A stretch of 64,000 nt of DNA from positions 1,304,501-1,368,500 of the forward strand of contig NC_135358.1 in assembly GCF_051622035.1 (NCBI RefSeq), written 5' to 3'. Below the pieces are notes generated by a model. That model did not search any database, was not told the DNA's origin, and saw only the letters and a program-made list of their open reading frames with translations. Below, piece after piece: positions 13,401 through 24,079 of the stretch (position 1 is the first letter of the stretch; each line of letters begins with the position of its first letter). This stretch comes from Arctopsyche grandis. Its lineage: Eukaryota; Arthropoda; Insecta; Trichoptera; Hydropsychidae. The position numbers and the translations under genes are program-made.

Positions 13401-15110
13401 TATTTGCAGGTACTATATCTGCCACAGGGGCAAAGCCTTCTGCGCATGCGCGTGAAATGTCACTGTCAGCGTGTTAACTGTTAAAATTTTGTTTTAAACC
13501 TCTTAAAATTTAGTTCGAACTCGTAAAGTGACTTAAGAGTTAAAAATATAATCCAAATTATTTAATATTATTAATTGTTAGAAAATTATTACCATATACA
13601 AAGTAATACCTACATACAAGTACAAGCCGCGAACTAGCTAAATGATATAAATCTATTATAATAACGTGCGAAATTTATTTGCCTCGTGTATAATGAACGA
13701 TTGATTAAACAAGTCTAGCATACATTAAATGTAAAAAATTATAATCGGATTATAAGTTCACGCGCATGCGCAGAAGGCTTTGCGCCTGTTGCAGATATAG
13801 TACCTACAAATAGCCAATAATTCGCAGGTATAGTACCTGTAAATAGCCAATAATTCGCAGATATAGTACCTGCAAATAGCCACAACCAAAAAAAATTATC
13901 TGTGACGCTACTTTCTAAATTTCAAAAAATTTAAAAATTGTACACGTCCAGGGTTGTTTGAACAAAGCAACGGTAGAACGCCAACATAGAGTCTGCGGTC
14001 GGTGAAGTCGTAACCATACACATTTTTTAAAAACTATAAAAATGTGATCAGTGATCAATTCTGAGGATTAATCAGTGAAAATTCCAAGTTCGAATTATCT
14101 CATAATTAGAAAAATTTCATCTATAATATTAGGACTTCATATATAAAGTAAAAAATGCGAAGCCATTCTGATGTACCATCTGGCATCTTGACTGAATACA
14201 CGCATCAGATCTAAATTTTACGCAACAGTAGAATTTACTAGTTAAATATGGGATAATACCTTGAATGTCATCCTGATGTCCGTTGTGAGATGCGTGATCT
14301 GGGTGGGCTGGCTGGGGAGGGACTGGAGCGGGATTGGGGGAGGTAACAGGAACAGACGTCGGAGTAACTGCAGGAGGAGGCGGGAAGTAAGGGGCGGGTA
14401 AAGCGGCAGGCGGGGGTTGTTGGGGCGCGGGTTCCTCACCCCTCGAATAACCCCACTCTGATTCCTCCTCGGAGAAGACAAAATCCTACACAAAGAAACA
14501 AAACAATGCATACATGCGAATAATTCAAAGGTGAAAAATATCAAAGCACCACGATAACAACATACCTGATAGCGGAATATGTCATTATGGACGTAGTATT
14601 GCTTGGGACTTTGAGCGGCCAAAACAAACGTCTGGGTGAAACGTCGCATCGGCTGTCCACCGTTGCTCAGCTCACCCGTCACCTGTACGACCACTCCGTT
14701 GCCAAGAGTCGCTTGAGAGTCCACCTGCAAACATGATCCAACTATAATAACTCGAAACAAAACTATCGACTAGTAGTGCATACATCAGATATACGTACTT
14801 GACTGATTTTAGCGTGACAATCCCGAAAGTTCAACTGTTGGATTCTGTTGTGAATTTCCTTTTGTCCGATGACGGGTTCGGCGTCCCTGTCGGAAGCGTC
14901 GAGTCCGCCGTGGATGAAGGACGACATGTTATTGTAGAACCTTGAACAAATGACGGTCGATCAATTATGGGAACAGTTCCACGAAACGTGGTGTGGAATA
15001 TTCTAGACTCACCTGTGCAAATGTATCGGCGCTTTGTTCAGGAGGGTGTAATATTGCCGGACAAACTCCCGGCCGACGCTCTCCGGTGACGGTGGTTCCT
15101 CCATGACCAT
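10481..15110 (-). CDS. rin: Rasputin / Ras-GAP SH3-binding protein (G3BP), stress-granule RNA-binding protein
   Basis: Ten coding exons join in frame to 502 aa: 15110-15013, 14940-14799, 14724-14566, 14485-14260, 13227-13081, 13003-12915, 12831-12678, 11253-11143, 10937-10765, 10690-10481, all with GT-AG introns. Residues about 10-133 form the NTF2-like dimerisation domain ([14 protein letters not shown], then VHNDIFRYQ). Residues 134-340 are acidic, proline- and serine-rich and include a conserved [10 protein letters not shown] segment. Residues about 362-433 are an RRM with RNP2 LFLGNL and RNP1 NYAFLTYD. The C-terminus is a glycine-rich RGG-like tail ending in [10 protein letters not shown]. 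In this family the NTF2-like domain recruits Caprin/USP10-type partners and the RRM/RGG tail binds mRNA; the protein is cytoplasmic. The start is the first ATG after an in-frame upstream stop. The disordered middle is shorter than I recall for the fly orthologue, and a skipped exon cannot be excluded. Confidence 0.93.
11731..12012. mobile_element. Solo LTR (Ty3/gypsy-like fossil) in a rin intron, 282 bp
   Basis: Begins TGTAACAAAG and ends ACGCTACA, flanked by ATAT on both sides (11727-11730 and 12013-12016). It has an internal AATAAA. It lies in the rin intron between the exons at 12678-12831 and 11143-11253. The superfamily is inferred from the 4-bp duplication and TG...CA ends only. Confidence 0.6.
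13391..13888. mobile_element. MITE with unequal terminal arms in a rin intron
   Basis: The left arm reads TGGTTGTGGCTATTTGCAGG, then TACTATATCTGC, then GCCTTCTGCGCATGCGCGTGA. The right arm is its inverse, but it carries three tandem 33-bp units where the left arm has one. The core GCGCATGCGC palindrome lies at the inner edge of each arm. No clear target duplication was found, so the superfamily is open. Confidence 0.65.
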
Positions 15111-15165
15111 TTCCTTCACGTTGATAACCGTCGTGAGTTTTTTTAGTTCCGAACTGGTTCAAGTC
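15111..15165 (-). other. rin: rin 5' UTR part and splice acceptor
   Basis: On the minus strand, TTATTTGTGATAG precedes GACTTGAACC, a good 3' splice site whose exon would start at 15165. The interval contains an in-frame stop and no upstream ATG. A non-coding first exon must lie further upstream, most likely in the GC-rich island at 18780-19330. Confidence 0.55.
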
Positions 15166-15399
15166 CTATCACAAATAAAAGCATTATTATTATTCCATAC
15201 AAAACATAGCATTATGACGTGTACAGAACAATACAAGATACCGATTATTCTATAAATAAAAAAGATTCTGATTATTCTTTACAATAAAGAGAGGCAATAT
15301 TTAGCATAGTTGGAAGTATTTGAATACAGCAACTCGAATTGAAATTGCTCATGGTGGCGTAGAAACAGTCAGCGATTAGTATCTTGAAAATGAACCCAC

Positions 15400-15990
15400 A
15401 AGTAAATATTTGCCGAATCGGCAGTTCCCAACCTATTCGACTTGGGGACCCCTTGGCGGTCTATTTTCAAAAATTGTATCCTTAACCGTTTGCCCGCGGC
15501 CGTCTTCTATGGAAGCTTTGGGCGACAAGTCTGTAGCGCGGCTCTCTTCCATAGAATTTCTGAACTTTGCACGGGATTTTGAGCCTTATATGCGCCTATT
15601 TCAACTGTTTTAAGGTTCAAAATTGGTTGAATATATTACTGAGAGTTGAATGCCATCTATTCAATTTGCTTAAAATGAATATATACCAGTCAAAATTAGT
15701 TTTTTGTAGAACTATACTGAAACCTCGTTTATGTGAAGAATGATTATTTGACAATTAAGCCAAAACTACGAGATGTATTATGTATTTTATTGTTTAAAAT
15801 AATACTTTATGTGTTAATTAACATATCTGGTTACTTGAGTAAATATTAAAATCTGTATTTAAGGTCTAAAACTCGAAAAAAAAAGGTGCCGCCTACAAGG
15901 CTTGTTCGCTATATTTATTGCCACGGGTAAAGGGTTAATACAAGTTTTTTGTCAAACCCCCCCCCAAGCTGTGTATATGGAAATATTCTA
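15400..15990 (+). mobile_element. hAT-like remnant split by a piggyBac MITE
   Basis: The segment CGGCAGTTCCCAACC, then CTTGGGGACCCC, and, beyond the insert, GTCAAACCCCCCCCC, resembles common CAGTGGTTCCCAACC hAT MITEs. The two halves become continuous if the TTAA-flanked insert 15486-15934 and one TTAA are removed. Confidence 0.5.
15486..15934. mobile_element. piggyBac-like MITE, 449 bp
   Basis: Flanked by TTAA (15482-15485 and 15935-15938). The left end is CCGTTTGCCCGCGGC and the right end, reverse-complemented, is CCCTTTACCCGTGGC, 12 of 15 matching. No transposase frame is present. It lies in the first intron of rin. Confidence 0.75.
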
Positions 15991-16371
15991 TATGTTAAAT
16001 TCTGTTGAGTTGAATTATAAATATTAATCCAAGATTTTATCTATTTTTATTTTGATTAACTCATTTTTTTTCATTTAATATTATATTCAGCATAAAAAAA
16101 TAAAATAATAAAGGAAGCTGTTTCATGCAACGTTTGGTAAAAGAGATTGGTGTGCATAGAGGTGAGAATAGATAATAAGACCCAATTGGGAATCACTTCA
16201 CGAGATGAATAAAATCAAGATACTTTTTTTAGTGTTTCTTGAACAAAGTATAGCATTATGCCATAAAATCCTGTTTTGAAGATAATCTTACTCAAATAGT
16301 TGAAAATCGTTAATTTGATAATTTGGGGTCAATGAACTTAACTTGTTCTGACTGTGTGGAATGATTAGGGT

Positions 16372-16425
16372 TGCCAGATGGTATCCAAAAGGAGGACATG
16401 TCCTCCTTTTGGAAAACTACATAGT
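16372..16425 (+). mobile_element. hAT terminal fragment with a palindromic subterminal block
   Basis: Starts TAGGGTTGCCAGATGGTATC, identical to the inverted right end of the hAT element at 22362-22992, and includes the same 24-bp perfect palindrome (16387-16410) centred on GGACATGTCC. It then joins piggyBac-like sequence, so only the end survives. Confidence 0.7.
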
Positions 16426-16655
16426 TTTGGAAAAATACATTCATTAATAGACTTGTTTTGTTTATTTTATATTGTTGCAAGATATATTAGAGAGTCTAAA
16501 CACACCTTTACAAAACTCGAAATCCTCAGCAGTAGTTATCCAGGGTTTGTTTAGCTACAATTTTCATACCTGCTTTCTATTGGATTTCTAAATAATTCTA
16601 GTTGGAAATATTGGCGAAAATTTCAGCATGTCAGACGTCAGCACTCAAAGAGTCA
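16426..16655 (+). mobile_element. Truncated piggyBac-like element (right end)
   Basis: Sister of 5498-6808. It shares the segment from TTTTGGAAAAATACATTCAT to the terminal GTCAGCACTCAAAG. It lacks the left end and lacks the solo LTR, so it shows the uninterrupted sequence at that LTR's target. Confidence 0.7.
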
Positions 16656-17338
16656 AATGATGCAAGGGTGTGAAGAATCTACCAGCTCAAAATAGCAGAC
16701 TTTTATGAAAATTGCTCAAGATAGCGACGACTTGTTATTAATGGTGTCTGCTTATGATAGTCGATTAAATCCGAACATGGCTGATACAAGAATTGTTTCC
16801 ATTTAATATGAATCGTGAATATTTGAGATTTGGATTTCCGAATGATGCTGGTGATCATTATATTCCGACTCCAATGATGTAATGATGTATAATTCAATGT
16901 TACATGTGAATTTTCAGAACCGGTACATATTGAAGTTGAAGGAAGATGAACCCAAGACTGATTTGCAGTGTGGAAGAGGAATAGATATACTAGTAGGTAT
17001 CTATAAAACGGTTCGGTGATTACTGGTCACAAATTACTCGTCACAAAGTTACTAAAATCTCTATAACGGAACATCTGGCAGCCGAAAAGTCCATCATACT
17101 AACGATAACTATCATAGTAACGAGAACTTGAGTGCCAAATATTGTGTATTCGCGATTTTCATGGCGAAAATTGTCTTTGTGACCACCCCAATGTGACGAA
17201 TAGTCCAATTACCCTATAAAACATGAAAGAAAGTGGACTCCATTGACGGATAGAACATACGGTATTAAATAGTGAGTAGCAAAAAATCATCTCAATACTA
17301 TCAAAGCCAAAACGCGAGTCTTCAACTTCGGTTTACAA

Positions 17339-18252
17339 TAGGGTTGCCATACGTCCCAGTTTACGGGGACGTGTCCCCGTTTTGAGGCTTGCGTCCCAGT
17401 GTCACCTTCAGAAGGATATTTGTCCCAGTTTTCCATAGATATTATTTAAAAATATATCTTTCTGATAATATATAATTAAGTGAGTTTGCACAAGAAGCAG
17501 ATGGTTATCACTCCTTCCAGAAATTACAAGGATACTAAGTATGTGGGAGGCGTTGGAAGACTTTTTCTTAAAAGAAGAAAATGCTCCAAAAGCGATAATT
17601 GATTTCTTTAAAAATCCTTTGTCAGAACTTTACACCATGTTTGTATACAGTATATTTTTCATGGATTCAATTCACGAGGAAGTAATGTACATGAAATCAT
17701 TTATTGAAAATGAAACACGTGAAGAATGGGATACCAAAGATGTACATACATGATAAATGGTTATGCTTTTTTAAAAATACTAAAGAAACAGAAAGAAAAA
17801 CTAACCTACTGAAATTTTGCCAATACCTGTACGCTATCCCAGCATATAATGCACACGTTGAGCGTGTATTTTCATTAATTAATACTCAGTGGACAGATGA
17901 ACGAAATAAGATTTCAATTGACACGGTAGAAAACATAATTCAGTGCGTTTTCGATTATAAAAAGTCATGCATCGAATTTTATAATTATGTAAAAAAAAGC
18001 AAAAATTTCAGAAAAGTATGATTGGGCAACGAAGAGCAATGAAGATCAAGTTCAAGAAGTTGGGGAAGAGTGAAGACAAGAGAGAATGATTAAAATAAAA
18101 TAAAATTAAACATCATTCAATTACAATATGTTAATATTATAATTAAACATGATTCAATTTCTTATAATAACACTATCAAAAAATATAATAAATTATTTTT
18201 ATTGGGGGAAGGGGGTGTCCTTGTCTATGGTCCAACAATTATGGCAACCCTA
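17339..18252 (+). mobile_element. hAT transposon, degraded, 914 bp
   Basis: The terminal inverted repeats TAGGGTTGCCAT and ATGGCAACCCTA match perfectly over 12 bp. The 8-bp target duplication GTTTACAA is at 17331-17338 and 18253-18260. Two plus-strand frames (17541-17753 and 17704-18021) retain the hAT C-terminal dimerisation region, with HVERVFSLINTQW as the signature. The frames overlap out of phase, so the transposase is broken. It lies in rin intron 1. Confidence 0.88.
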
Positions 18253-18779
18253 GTTTACAATAAGAATGAAATAAAAAATTCAGTCGTATTGAATGAATCT
18301 GCAAGCGCAAAAAAATTATAAATTTGTAGTTAGATAATGACTAATTTAGTGTATTTGGCTATAATTTCGTTTCGTTTTGTTAAGAAGTCAACTTTGCGTC
18401 TGACTAATTGATCATACGTTCAATTAGTATTGGATCTGAAATTCCATACATTTCAAACAAACCTAAATTGTATCGATTTAAATTGACTTTTATAGACCAC
18501 ATATATATATTTGAAGATGTTTCATATTCGGAACAGTGTTTATGTCGTAGATTCGCGGTCCATGAGAAAGACAATGGAACCGATCGAAAACGGGTAAAAA
18601 TTTGATAGTAATAATAGGGCGAAGAAATCAATGAATAAATTCGACAATTACACAATTGGTACCCGTGTCGAATTTGCGCGTAAAAGTCCACGTGCGATTG
18701 CCATAGCCATAGCCATAGCTCACGTCGGGAACAAAAGATCGGATATGTTTATAACCTAGTGTCGAGGAGAAGACGAGCT

Positions 18780-19330
18780 GATGGTTGGAGACGGTCGAGG
18801 GGTGGGGTGGGGTGGGGTGGGGTAGGAATCTGGCGTGGGGTCGACGACCGCGGATCGGCGAGCGGGGGCGCAGCCCTACCGCCGTAGAGCGTGGGCGAAT
18901 CCTCGACGGGGCGGGGGCGGGAGGGGAGGGTGGGGAAGATGCGAGGGGGAGGAGTAAGAGGGGGTGCAGCTGATTTAGTTGATGAGCTCACCTGCGCGCT
19001 CACCGCAGCGTGCCGGTGTGCGGTGTGCGGTGTGCGATGTGCGATGCGATGCGGTGCGGTTCGGTGCGGTTCGGCGCGGTGGTAGCGGTGCGGTGCGTCT
19101 AGGTATGGAGTGGTGAGGCGAGTCAGGGCGGAGCGCCTCGGGTGAGCTGCGGGGCGGGCGGGGGGGGCGAAGTGCGAGGGGCGAGGGGCGTCGGCGTCTC
19201 AACTCGTCTGATGGCAGATCGCACGTGCGCCAAACGACTACCACAACCCCAGCCTACACTCGTCTACTACAGTACTACACTAGCGCCACCGCACACAAAC
19301 ACATTTCTCGTCTCGGTCCTAATCCCAAAC
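18780..19330 (-). promoter_or_regulatory. rin: GC-rich island: likely promoter and non-coding first exon of rin
   Basis: This is a sharp GC- and CpG-rich block in an AT-rich region, with GGGGTGGGGTGGGG-type and GGTGCGGTTCGGTGCGG-type repeats. On the minus strand a strong donor GCGCAG/GTGAGC lies at 18992/18991 and could splice to the 15165 acceptor upstream of the rin start. No other gene nearby needs this island. The long GC-rich open frames here are compositional artefacts. Confidence 0.55.
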
Positions 19331-19536
19331 TCGAAACGACCAGTGCGCCTGCAGCTTGCTTTGCGCTTTTTTTTTGCAATTATTTCTACGGACGCGTTTG
19401 GGTATAATTCCCTTGAACTTCGGAGAAACTTTTCGTTAATTCGTTTCGTTCTCTAGGTATTGCGTGGTAATACGTCATGCCCGTTGTTGCTGGAACAGTT
19501 GGGACTTTATGTTCCTAATAATTATGTACGTGGTAG

Positions 19537-19824
19537 CGGTCTCCGTGATTTGACAGAATGTTAAATTACAGAAAACGCAAAGATCAAAAAAAAATGATGC
19601 ATGGTAAGCGGTACATACTCACTTAATTTGCGCGAGCAGGATACAACAGGAACAAGAGGAATATGCTTTTCCTCCCGTGTTAATGTGCGCGCGCAGAATA
19701 CGGGAGGAAAATCATGCACCATTTTTTTTTTTATCTTTCGACTTAAGATCTTTCGATTTTCGATCTTTGCATTCTGATATTTGCATTTTCTATAATTTAA
19801 CATTCTGTCAAGTCACGTAGACCC
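19537..19824. mobile_element. Mutator-like MITE with long terminal inverted repeats and 9-bp target duplication
   Basis: The left end CGGTCTCCGTGATTTGACAG is mirrored at the right (CTGTCAAGTCACGTAGACCC), and the match continues through AGAATGTTAAATTA to about 45 bp per arm with few mismatches. The 9-bp duplication ACGTGGTAG lies at 19528-19536 and 19825-19833. A 9-bp duplication with long inverted repeats fits Mutator-like elements. There is no coding capacity. Confidence 0.75.
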
Positions 19825-19837
19825 ACGTGGTAGACGT

Positions 19838-19999
19838 TGTGGCGGCTCGCTTATACGACATGGTCGAGTTTGGTTGCCTTCCTGCGAGTGGGGACCAACC
19901 CGGCTGGGTTCGGAGAGCCGCTACTCACTCTGTCTTCAGCTGTCATATAATAAACACGTGCATTAACATTCCAGTCGTCTCATTCGTTCATCCTCCATA
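19838..19999. mobile_element. Possible short solo LTR fossil
   Basis: Starts TGTGGCGGCTCGC, contains AATAAACACGTG near its end, and is bracketed by ACGT (19834-19837 and 20000-20003). It is short for an LTR and does not end in a clean CA, so the call is tentative. It directly abuts the Mutator-like MITE. Confidence 0.35.
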
Positions 20000-20012
20000 A
20001 CGTCATCATTTG

Positions 20013-20480
20013 ATGGTTATACCTGCTGCTCGCACAGTTCTTTTTCGAATGGCTCCTATTCCAAGAGCTATTCGACTTCTCAATGAAATCGTTGCTGCCG
20101 TCCCTGAATGTGAGATTTTCCACCTTGGGGAGCGTAGATTATCGGATGTTATTTTAACATATTTATCTGGTAACCTGCGCTCATCATTACTTTCTTAATT
20201 TGAATGTGATGAATGAGTGAAATCTTAATCTACTCTCTTCCATTTGGGCCTCGCTGTGATTTTATTTTTTATTCAAAATTTGTTGATTTATTTTACTTTT
20301 TCTTTCTCCTTTGTACATTTTATGTACTATTTTATTTGTATTATTATTTTCCTTTTGTTACTTTTTATTATCTTTTTATTCTGCTTTCTAATTTTTCTGT
20401 TTTTTTACTTGTTAAATGTAGGCCATTGTGGCGCATTAGGTTCTTCCTGTAATGCCACAATGGTCCAATAAAAATAAAAA
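20013..20480 (+). mobile_element. LINE 3' end with conserved terminal hairpin
   Basis: The frame 20010-20198 encodes a tail of the type ARTVLFRMAPIPRAIRLLNE, the C-terminal motif found after the reverse transcriptase in Jockey/CR1-like LINEs. The 3' UTR ends with a 10-bp perfect stem, CCATTGTGGC at 20423-20432 and GCCACAATGG at 20454-20463, then an A-rich (AATAAA)-like tail. A second tail of the same family is at 61250-61375. Confidence 0.7.
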
Positions 20481-20968
20481 AAATTACCACATATGAAGTC
20501 GATTTTTTTTAATAATCATAAAAGTAGAATGCATAGAATGGTCATTGTTAACCAATTAATGTGTTATTATGAATACTAAACCAACAAAAATAGAATATTT
20601 AAATTCTTTAGAACACGTCAATTTTTCTCAGAAAAAAAATGTTAACTCAAATATATTTTGTTTTATTGTTTATCTTGCTTTGAAAGATATTTGCAAAACT
20701 CGATTATCCTTCGAAACAAATTTTTGAATAGCTTTTTGAATAATGTCTTTCTATTACTGTTCTCGTTTTTCTTAGAAAAAGATTTCTTACTGGTCAAAAA
20801 TTTTGCCCCCCCCCCTCCTGTGAAAAGCTAAAATGACGCTCCTAATTGAATCCATGGGAACATTTTAAAACATTCAAATTTCAATTTATTCATATGATGA
20901 TACCCAGGGTCGACCAATTTATAAAAGACAGTGAATGCAAGCGCACGAACCTCGATGCGTCCCATGCC

Positions 20969-21127
20969 TAGGACTGCCAGACGTCCCGGTTTTCCGAGAT
21001 TGTCCTAGTTTCACGCCTCTGAACCCAGCGTCCAGATTTAACAAATTTCCCGGTTTTAGATAACTGCTTAGTGACCTTTCATTGTTCAGAAATACCGACC
21101 CCACGCAGTTACGAAACTGCAAAAAAA
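20969..21127 (+). mobile_element. hAT terminal fragment
   Basis: TAGGACTGCCAGACGTCCCG and the following CGGTTTTCCGAG resemble the left end of the hAT element at 17339 (TAGGGTTGCCATACGTCCCA). No right end was found. Confidence 0.5.
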
Positions 21128-21137
21128 TACATGAATT

Positions 21138-21360
21138 CAGTGGTGGCACCCCAATTTTGGTACAACCGGTTCCCAATTTTTTATATATATTTTGATACAA
21201 TTTCTTTTCTCTGCTATATAATCGACTGCGACCTTTTCGAAGTTGTATCCATCGACAACAATTTTCAACATTTGTATAATTTTTAACAAAAATTATATGA
21301 ATTTTTAGATTTCTAGCGGGTTTCCGGAAACCCATGGAAAACAATAGGGTGACACCACTG
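21138..21360. mobile_element. hAT-type MITE, 223 bp, complete
   Basis: Ends CAGTGGTGGCACCC and GGGTGACACCACTG (13 of 14 matching). Flanks are CATGAATT (21130-21137) and CATGAATC (21361-21368), an 8-bp duplication with one change. It contains GGGTTTCCGGAAACCC and is non-coding. A fragment of the same family is at 623-790. Confidence 0.8.
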
Positions 21361-21368
21361 CATGAATC

Positions 21369-22361
21369 TCAATCTCACAAAGGATTCACATCCACGGTTA
21401 AAAAAATGAGAAAAGCGAGCTTGAGAAAATGTAAGTTTTTTACAAGGCTTTTTTATTTCTTAATCTTCTTTGGCAATATATTATTAATTTCATCTAATAA
21501 CTAAATAAGCTGGAAAAAATAAAGGAAATACAAGTGTATATAAGAAAGAATATGTAATGTGCGTAAGTGTACGCTTGTTACAATATTTTTTTTTTCATTT
21601 GATTGTAATATCTGTACTTGTGTACCTTCTTTACTTCTTGTTTTATATATTTTTAATATTTATTACCTATATAAAGCCACAGCCCCCTAATTTTTTGTAA
21701 AATGTAAAAAATATTCCTACAAGCAAATGAAAAAATACGATTTTGGTATATGCTTGCATGACCATTACATTAGTAATTACAATCCGAATTAGAATTTTCA
21801 GAGCTCCAAATTTATTTCTCACCGGATCCCCCATTTAGTTCGATGAGAATGCAAGGCATGTTCTCATCGAACAACCCAAAAAGAACATTTGTGCAGAAAT
21901 TCATACGCTAAGGCAGCGATTCCCAATCTGGCTACGCAAAAATAAAATAAAAAACAATGGCGGATAACCGATTGGTTTTTTTTTCTTTTTGATTTTGGCG
22001 AATTTCATTGTTGGCTTTTGAATTTCATCACTATCAACAGTCAAACTCAAAATGTCTATTTTATAAGTTTCAAATCCTTTTGATAAAGAACACTCTTGGA
22101 CAACTACATCATTATCAATCGAGGAAAAAGAGACCTTGATACAAATTTCAAGTGATAACACTATAAAGACCGATTAAAAAAAAACTAATTAGTTTTTGGC
22201 TATATGCCAAGAGAGGTTAGTGATAAAATATCGGGCAAACCTCCATTTAGCGGAACTTCTTGGGCCTGCAAATACTATTAATTTATATTATAATTACAAG
22301 AAATTTGAAAGACTCAAATTTTTACATGAAATACAAATATTTTTGTAATGTGGGGTGGGGG
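21369..22361. other. Intergenic DNA, nothing recognised
   Basis: AT-rich, no exon-like frame. The 86-codon minus frame at 21901-22161 has no recognisable product. Confidence 0.4.
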
Positions 22362-22992
22362 TAGGGTTGCCAGATGATAATTTGATAAAGGAGGGCAGAT
22401 GGGTCTAAAAAGGAGGACATTCAGAAATTAAACAAATTTTTTTATATTATTTTACTTTATTTTAATCATATTTAGTTCTTGGTTTTTTAACAAATAATTA
22501 TAAAAATCTTCACATATCATATTTTTGAAGTTGTATTGAGTAAGAATTAAAGATTTAACTGAATGTCTATTCCTCCCTTTGCTCCACTGAGTATTAATCA
22601 GTGAAAAAACTCTTTCCACATTTGCGTTATGTGCGCTTATACAAAAATAAAACTCGCAGATCTTGAGCAGTTCTGAGAAACATTCAATGTTTTTAACAAT
22701 TTTGAAGTAGATTGTCCAGTGCTCGTGCAACTTCAAATCATAATATGCTTCATCTTCATCTGATTTTGATTTAAGAAATGAAATCAAGTTACAAAATTGA
22801 TCGTGTAGCGTAACATCGTCAATCTCTACACCTCTGATGCTCAAGAACTCAATGCATGAAACTAAAACATCATAAATAGTCCCGCCCGATGTTTAGCAAA
22901 AAGGAGGACTTACAGTAGGTAAGGGAGGACGGGAGGACAAAACATGGAAAAGGAGGACATGTCCTCCTTTTGGATACCATCTGGCAACCCTA
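22362..22992 (-). mobile_element. hAT transposon, degraded, 631 bp
   Basis: The perfect 14-bp inverted repeats TAGGGTTGCCAGAT and ATCTGGCAACCCTA are flanked by GGTGGGGG on both sides (22354-22361 and 22993-23000). The minus-strand frame 22844-22452 carries the hAT dimerisation signature NVERVFSLINTQW, related to but not the same as that at 17339-18252. Repeats of AAGGAGGAC occur near both ends, and a 24-bp perfect palindrome lies at 22948-22971. Only the C-terminal part of a transposase remains. Confidence 0.88.
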
Positions 22993-23442
22993 GGTGGGGG
23001 GGGGACAGTATAGCGAAATGAGCTGCTAAGGGGTAGGCGAGGCAAAGAAGGTGAATATGCTGAGTTTCATAATAATAATATTTAACAAACATGCAACGTC
23101 TTATCAAATTTGAATTTGATAAACACATCGTCTTATCAAATTTGAATTTAAAATTTTTGAGCACCTAAATCTTAAAAGGTTTACCACAGCTATTTTTCTT
23201 GTATGAAACTTATGATGACATACATCTATTACATGTATATGTACAATTTACACACATACAAATAAAAATAGGTATTCATAATGGAGGGGTGCATAATAAA
23301 TTCATAATTATTATACAATGGTTAAAAAGACGAATTACTAATAAAATAATTATTAAATCGTTCATATATTTTTAAATATTTAATCTAATTTTTCATCGAC
23401 TATGTCAAACATAATATATAGTTTTATAAAATATACTGTGTA

Positions 23443-24075
23443 TCTAATATATAATTTCCAAAGAGACTTTGTAAGGTTGTAAGGTTTGATTGGGAGCTTC
23501 AAAACCAAATCAAAGTTTCTATGGCGATGGTTGAATATATATATTTTTTTCGATTCAAATAAATTTAATAAAAAAATAAATGAATGTTTACTATTAGATT
23601 AACCATGTTTAAGCAGTTTATATTACAAATTATATTACAAATACCGAACGAAGCCGGGTAAAACCACTAGTCTAATATATAATTTCGAAAGAGACTTTGT
23701 ATGTAAGTATGTAAGTATCTTTGGTTAGGAACTCCGAAAACAAAACAAAGTTTCTATGGCGACAATTCAATTGGTTGAATATTATATTTTTTTCGATTCA
23801 AATAAATTTAATAAAAAAACAAATGAATTTTTACTATTAGATTAACCATGTTTAAGCAGTTTATATTACAAATACCGAACGAAGCCGGGTAAAACTACTA
23901 GTCTAATATTTCGAAAGAGACTTTGTATGTAAGTATGTAAGTATCTTTGGTTGGGAACTTCGAAAACAAAACAAAGTTTCTATAACGACAAAAAAAATGA
24001 ATATTTACTATTAGATTCGCCATGTTTACGATGTTTATATTACAAATACTGAGCGAAGCCGGGTAAAACAACTAG
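23443..24075 (+). mobile_element. Three head-to-tail non-autonomous Helitron copies
   Basis: The copies are 23443-23670, 23671-23901 and 23902-24075. Each starts TCTAATAT, continues TTTCGAAAGAGACTTTGTA, and ends with GAAGCCGGGTAAAAC...CTAG followed by T. A short TACC...GGTA hairpin precedes each end. Helitrons start with TC, end with CTRR and insert between A and T. Here each new copy begins directly at the T after the previous CTAG. There is no helicase. The last copy is shortened. Confidence 0.8.
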
Positions 24076-24079
24076 TATT

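Noticed and set aside
18749-19456. Long overlapping open frames in the GC-rich island (60-104 codons on both strands)
   Set aside because: They arise from GC-rich, stop-poor composition. The predicted proteins are low-complexity and differ by frame.
20785-20850. Possible hAT end (poly-C run followed by TCCTGTGAAAAGC and GACGCTCCTA)
   Set aside because: Neither a paired terminus nor a target duplication could be found.
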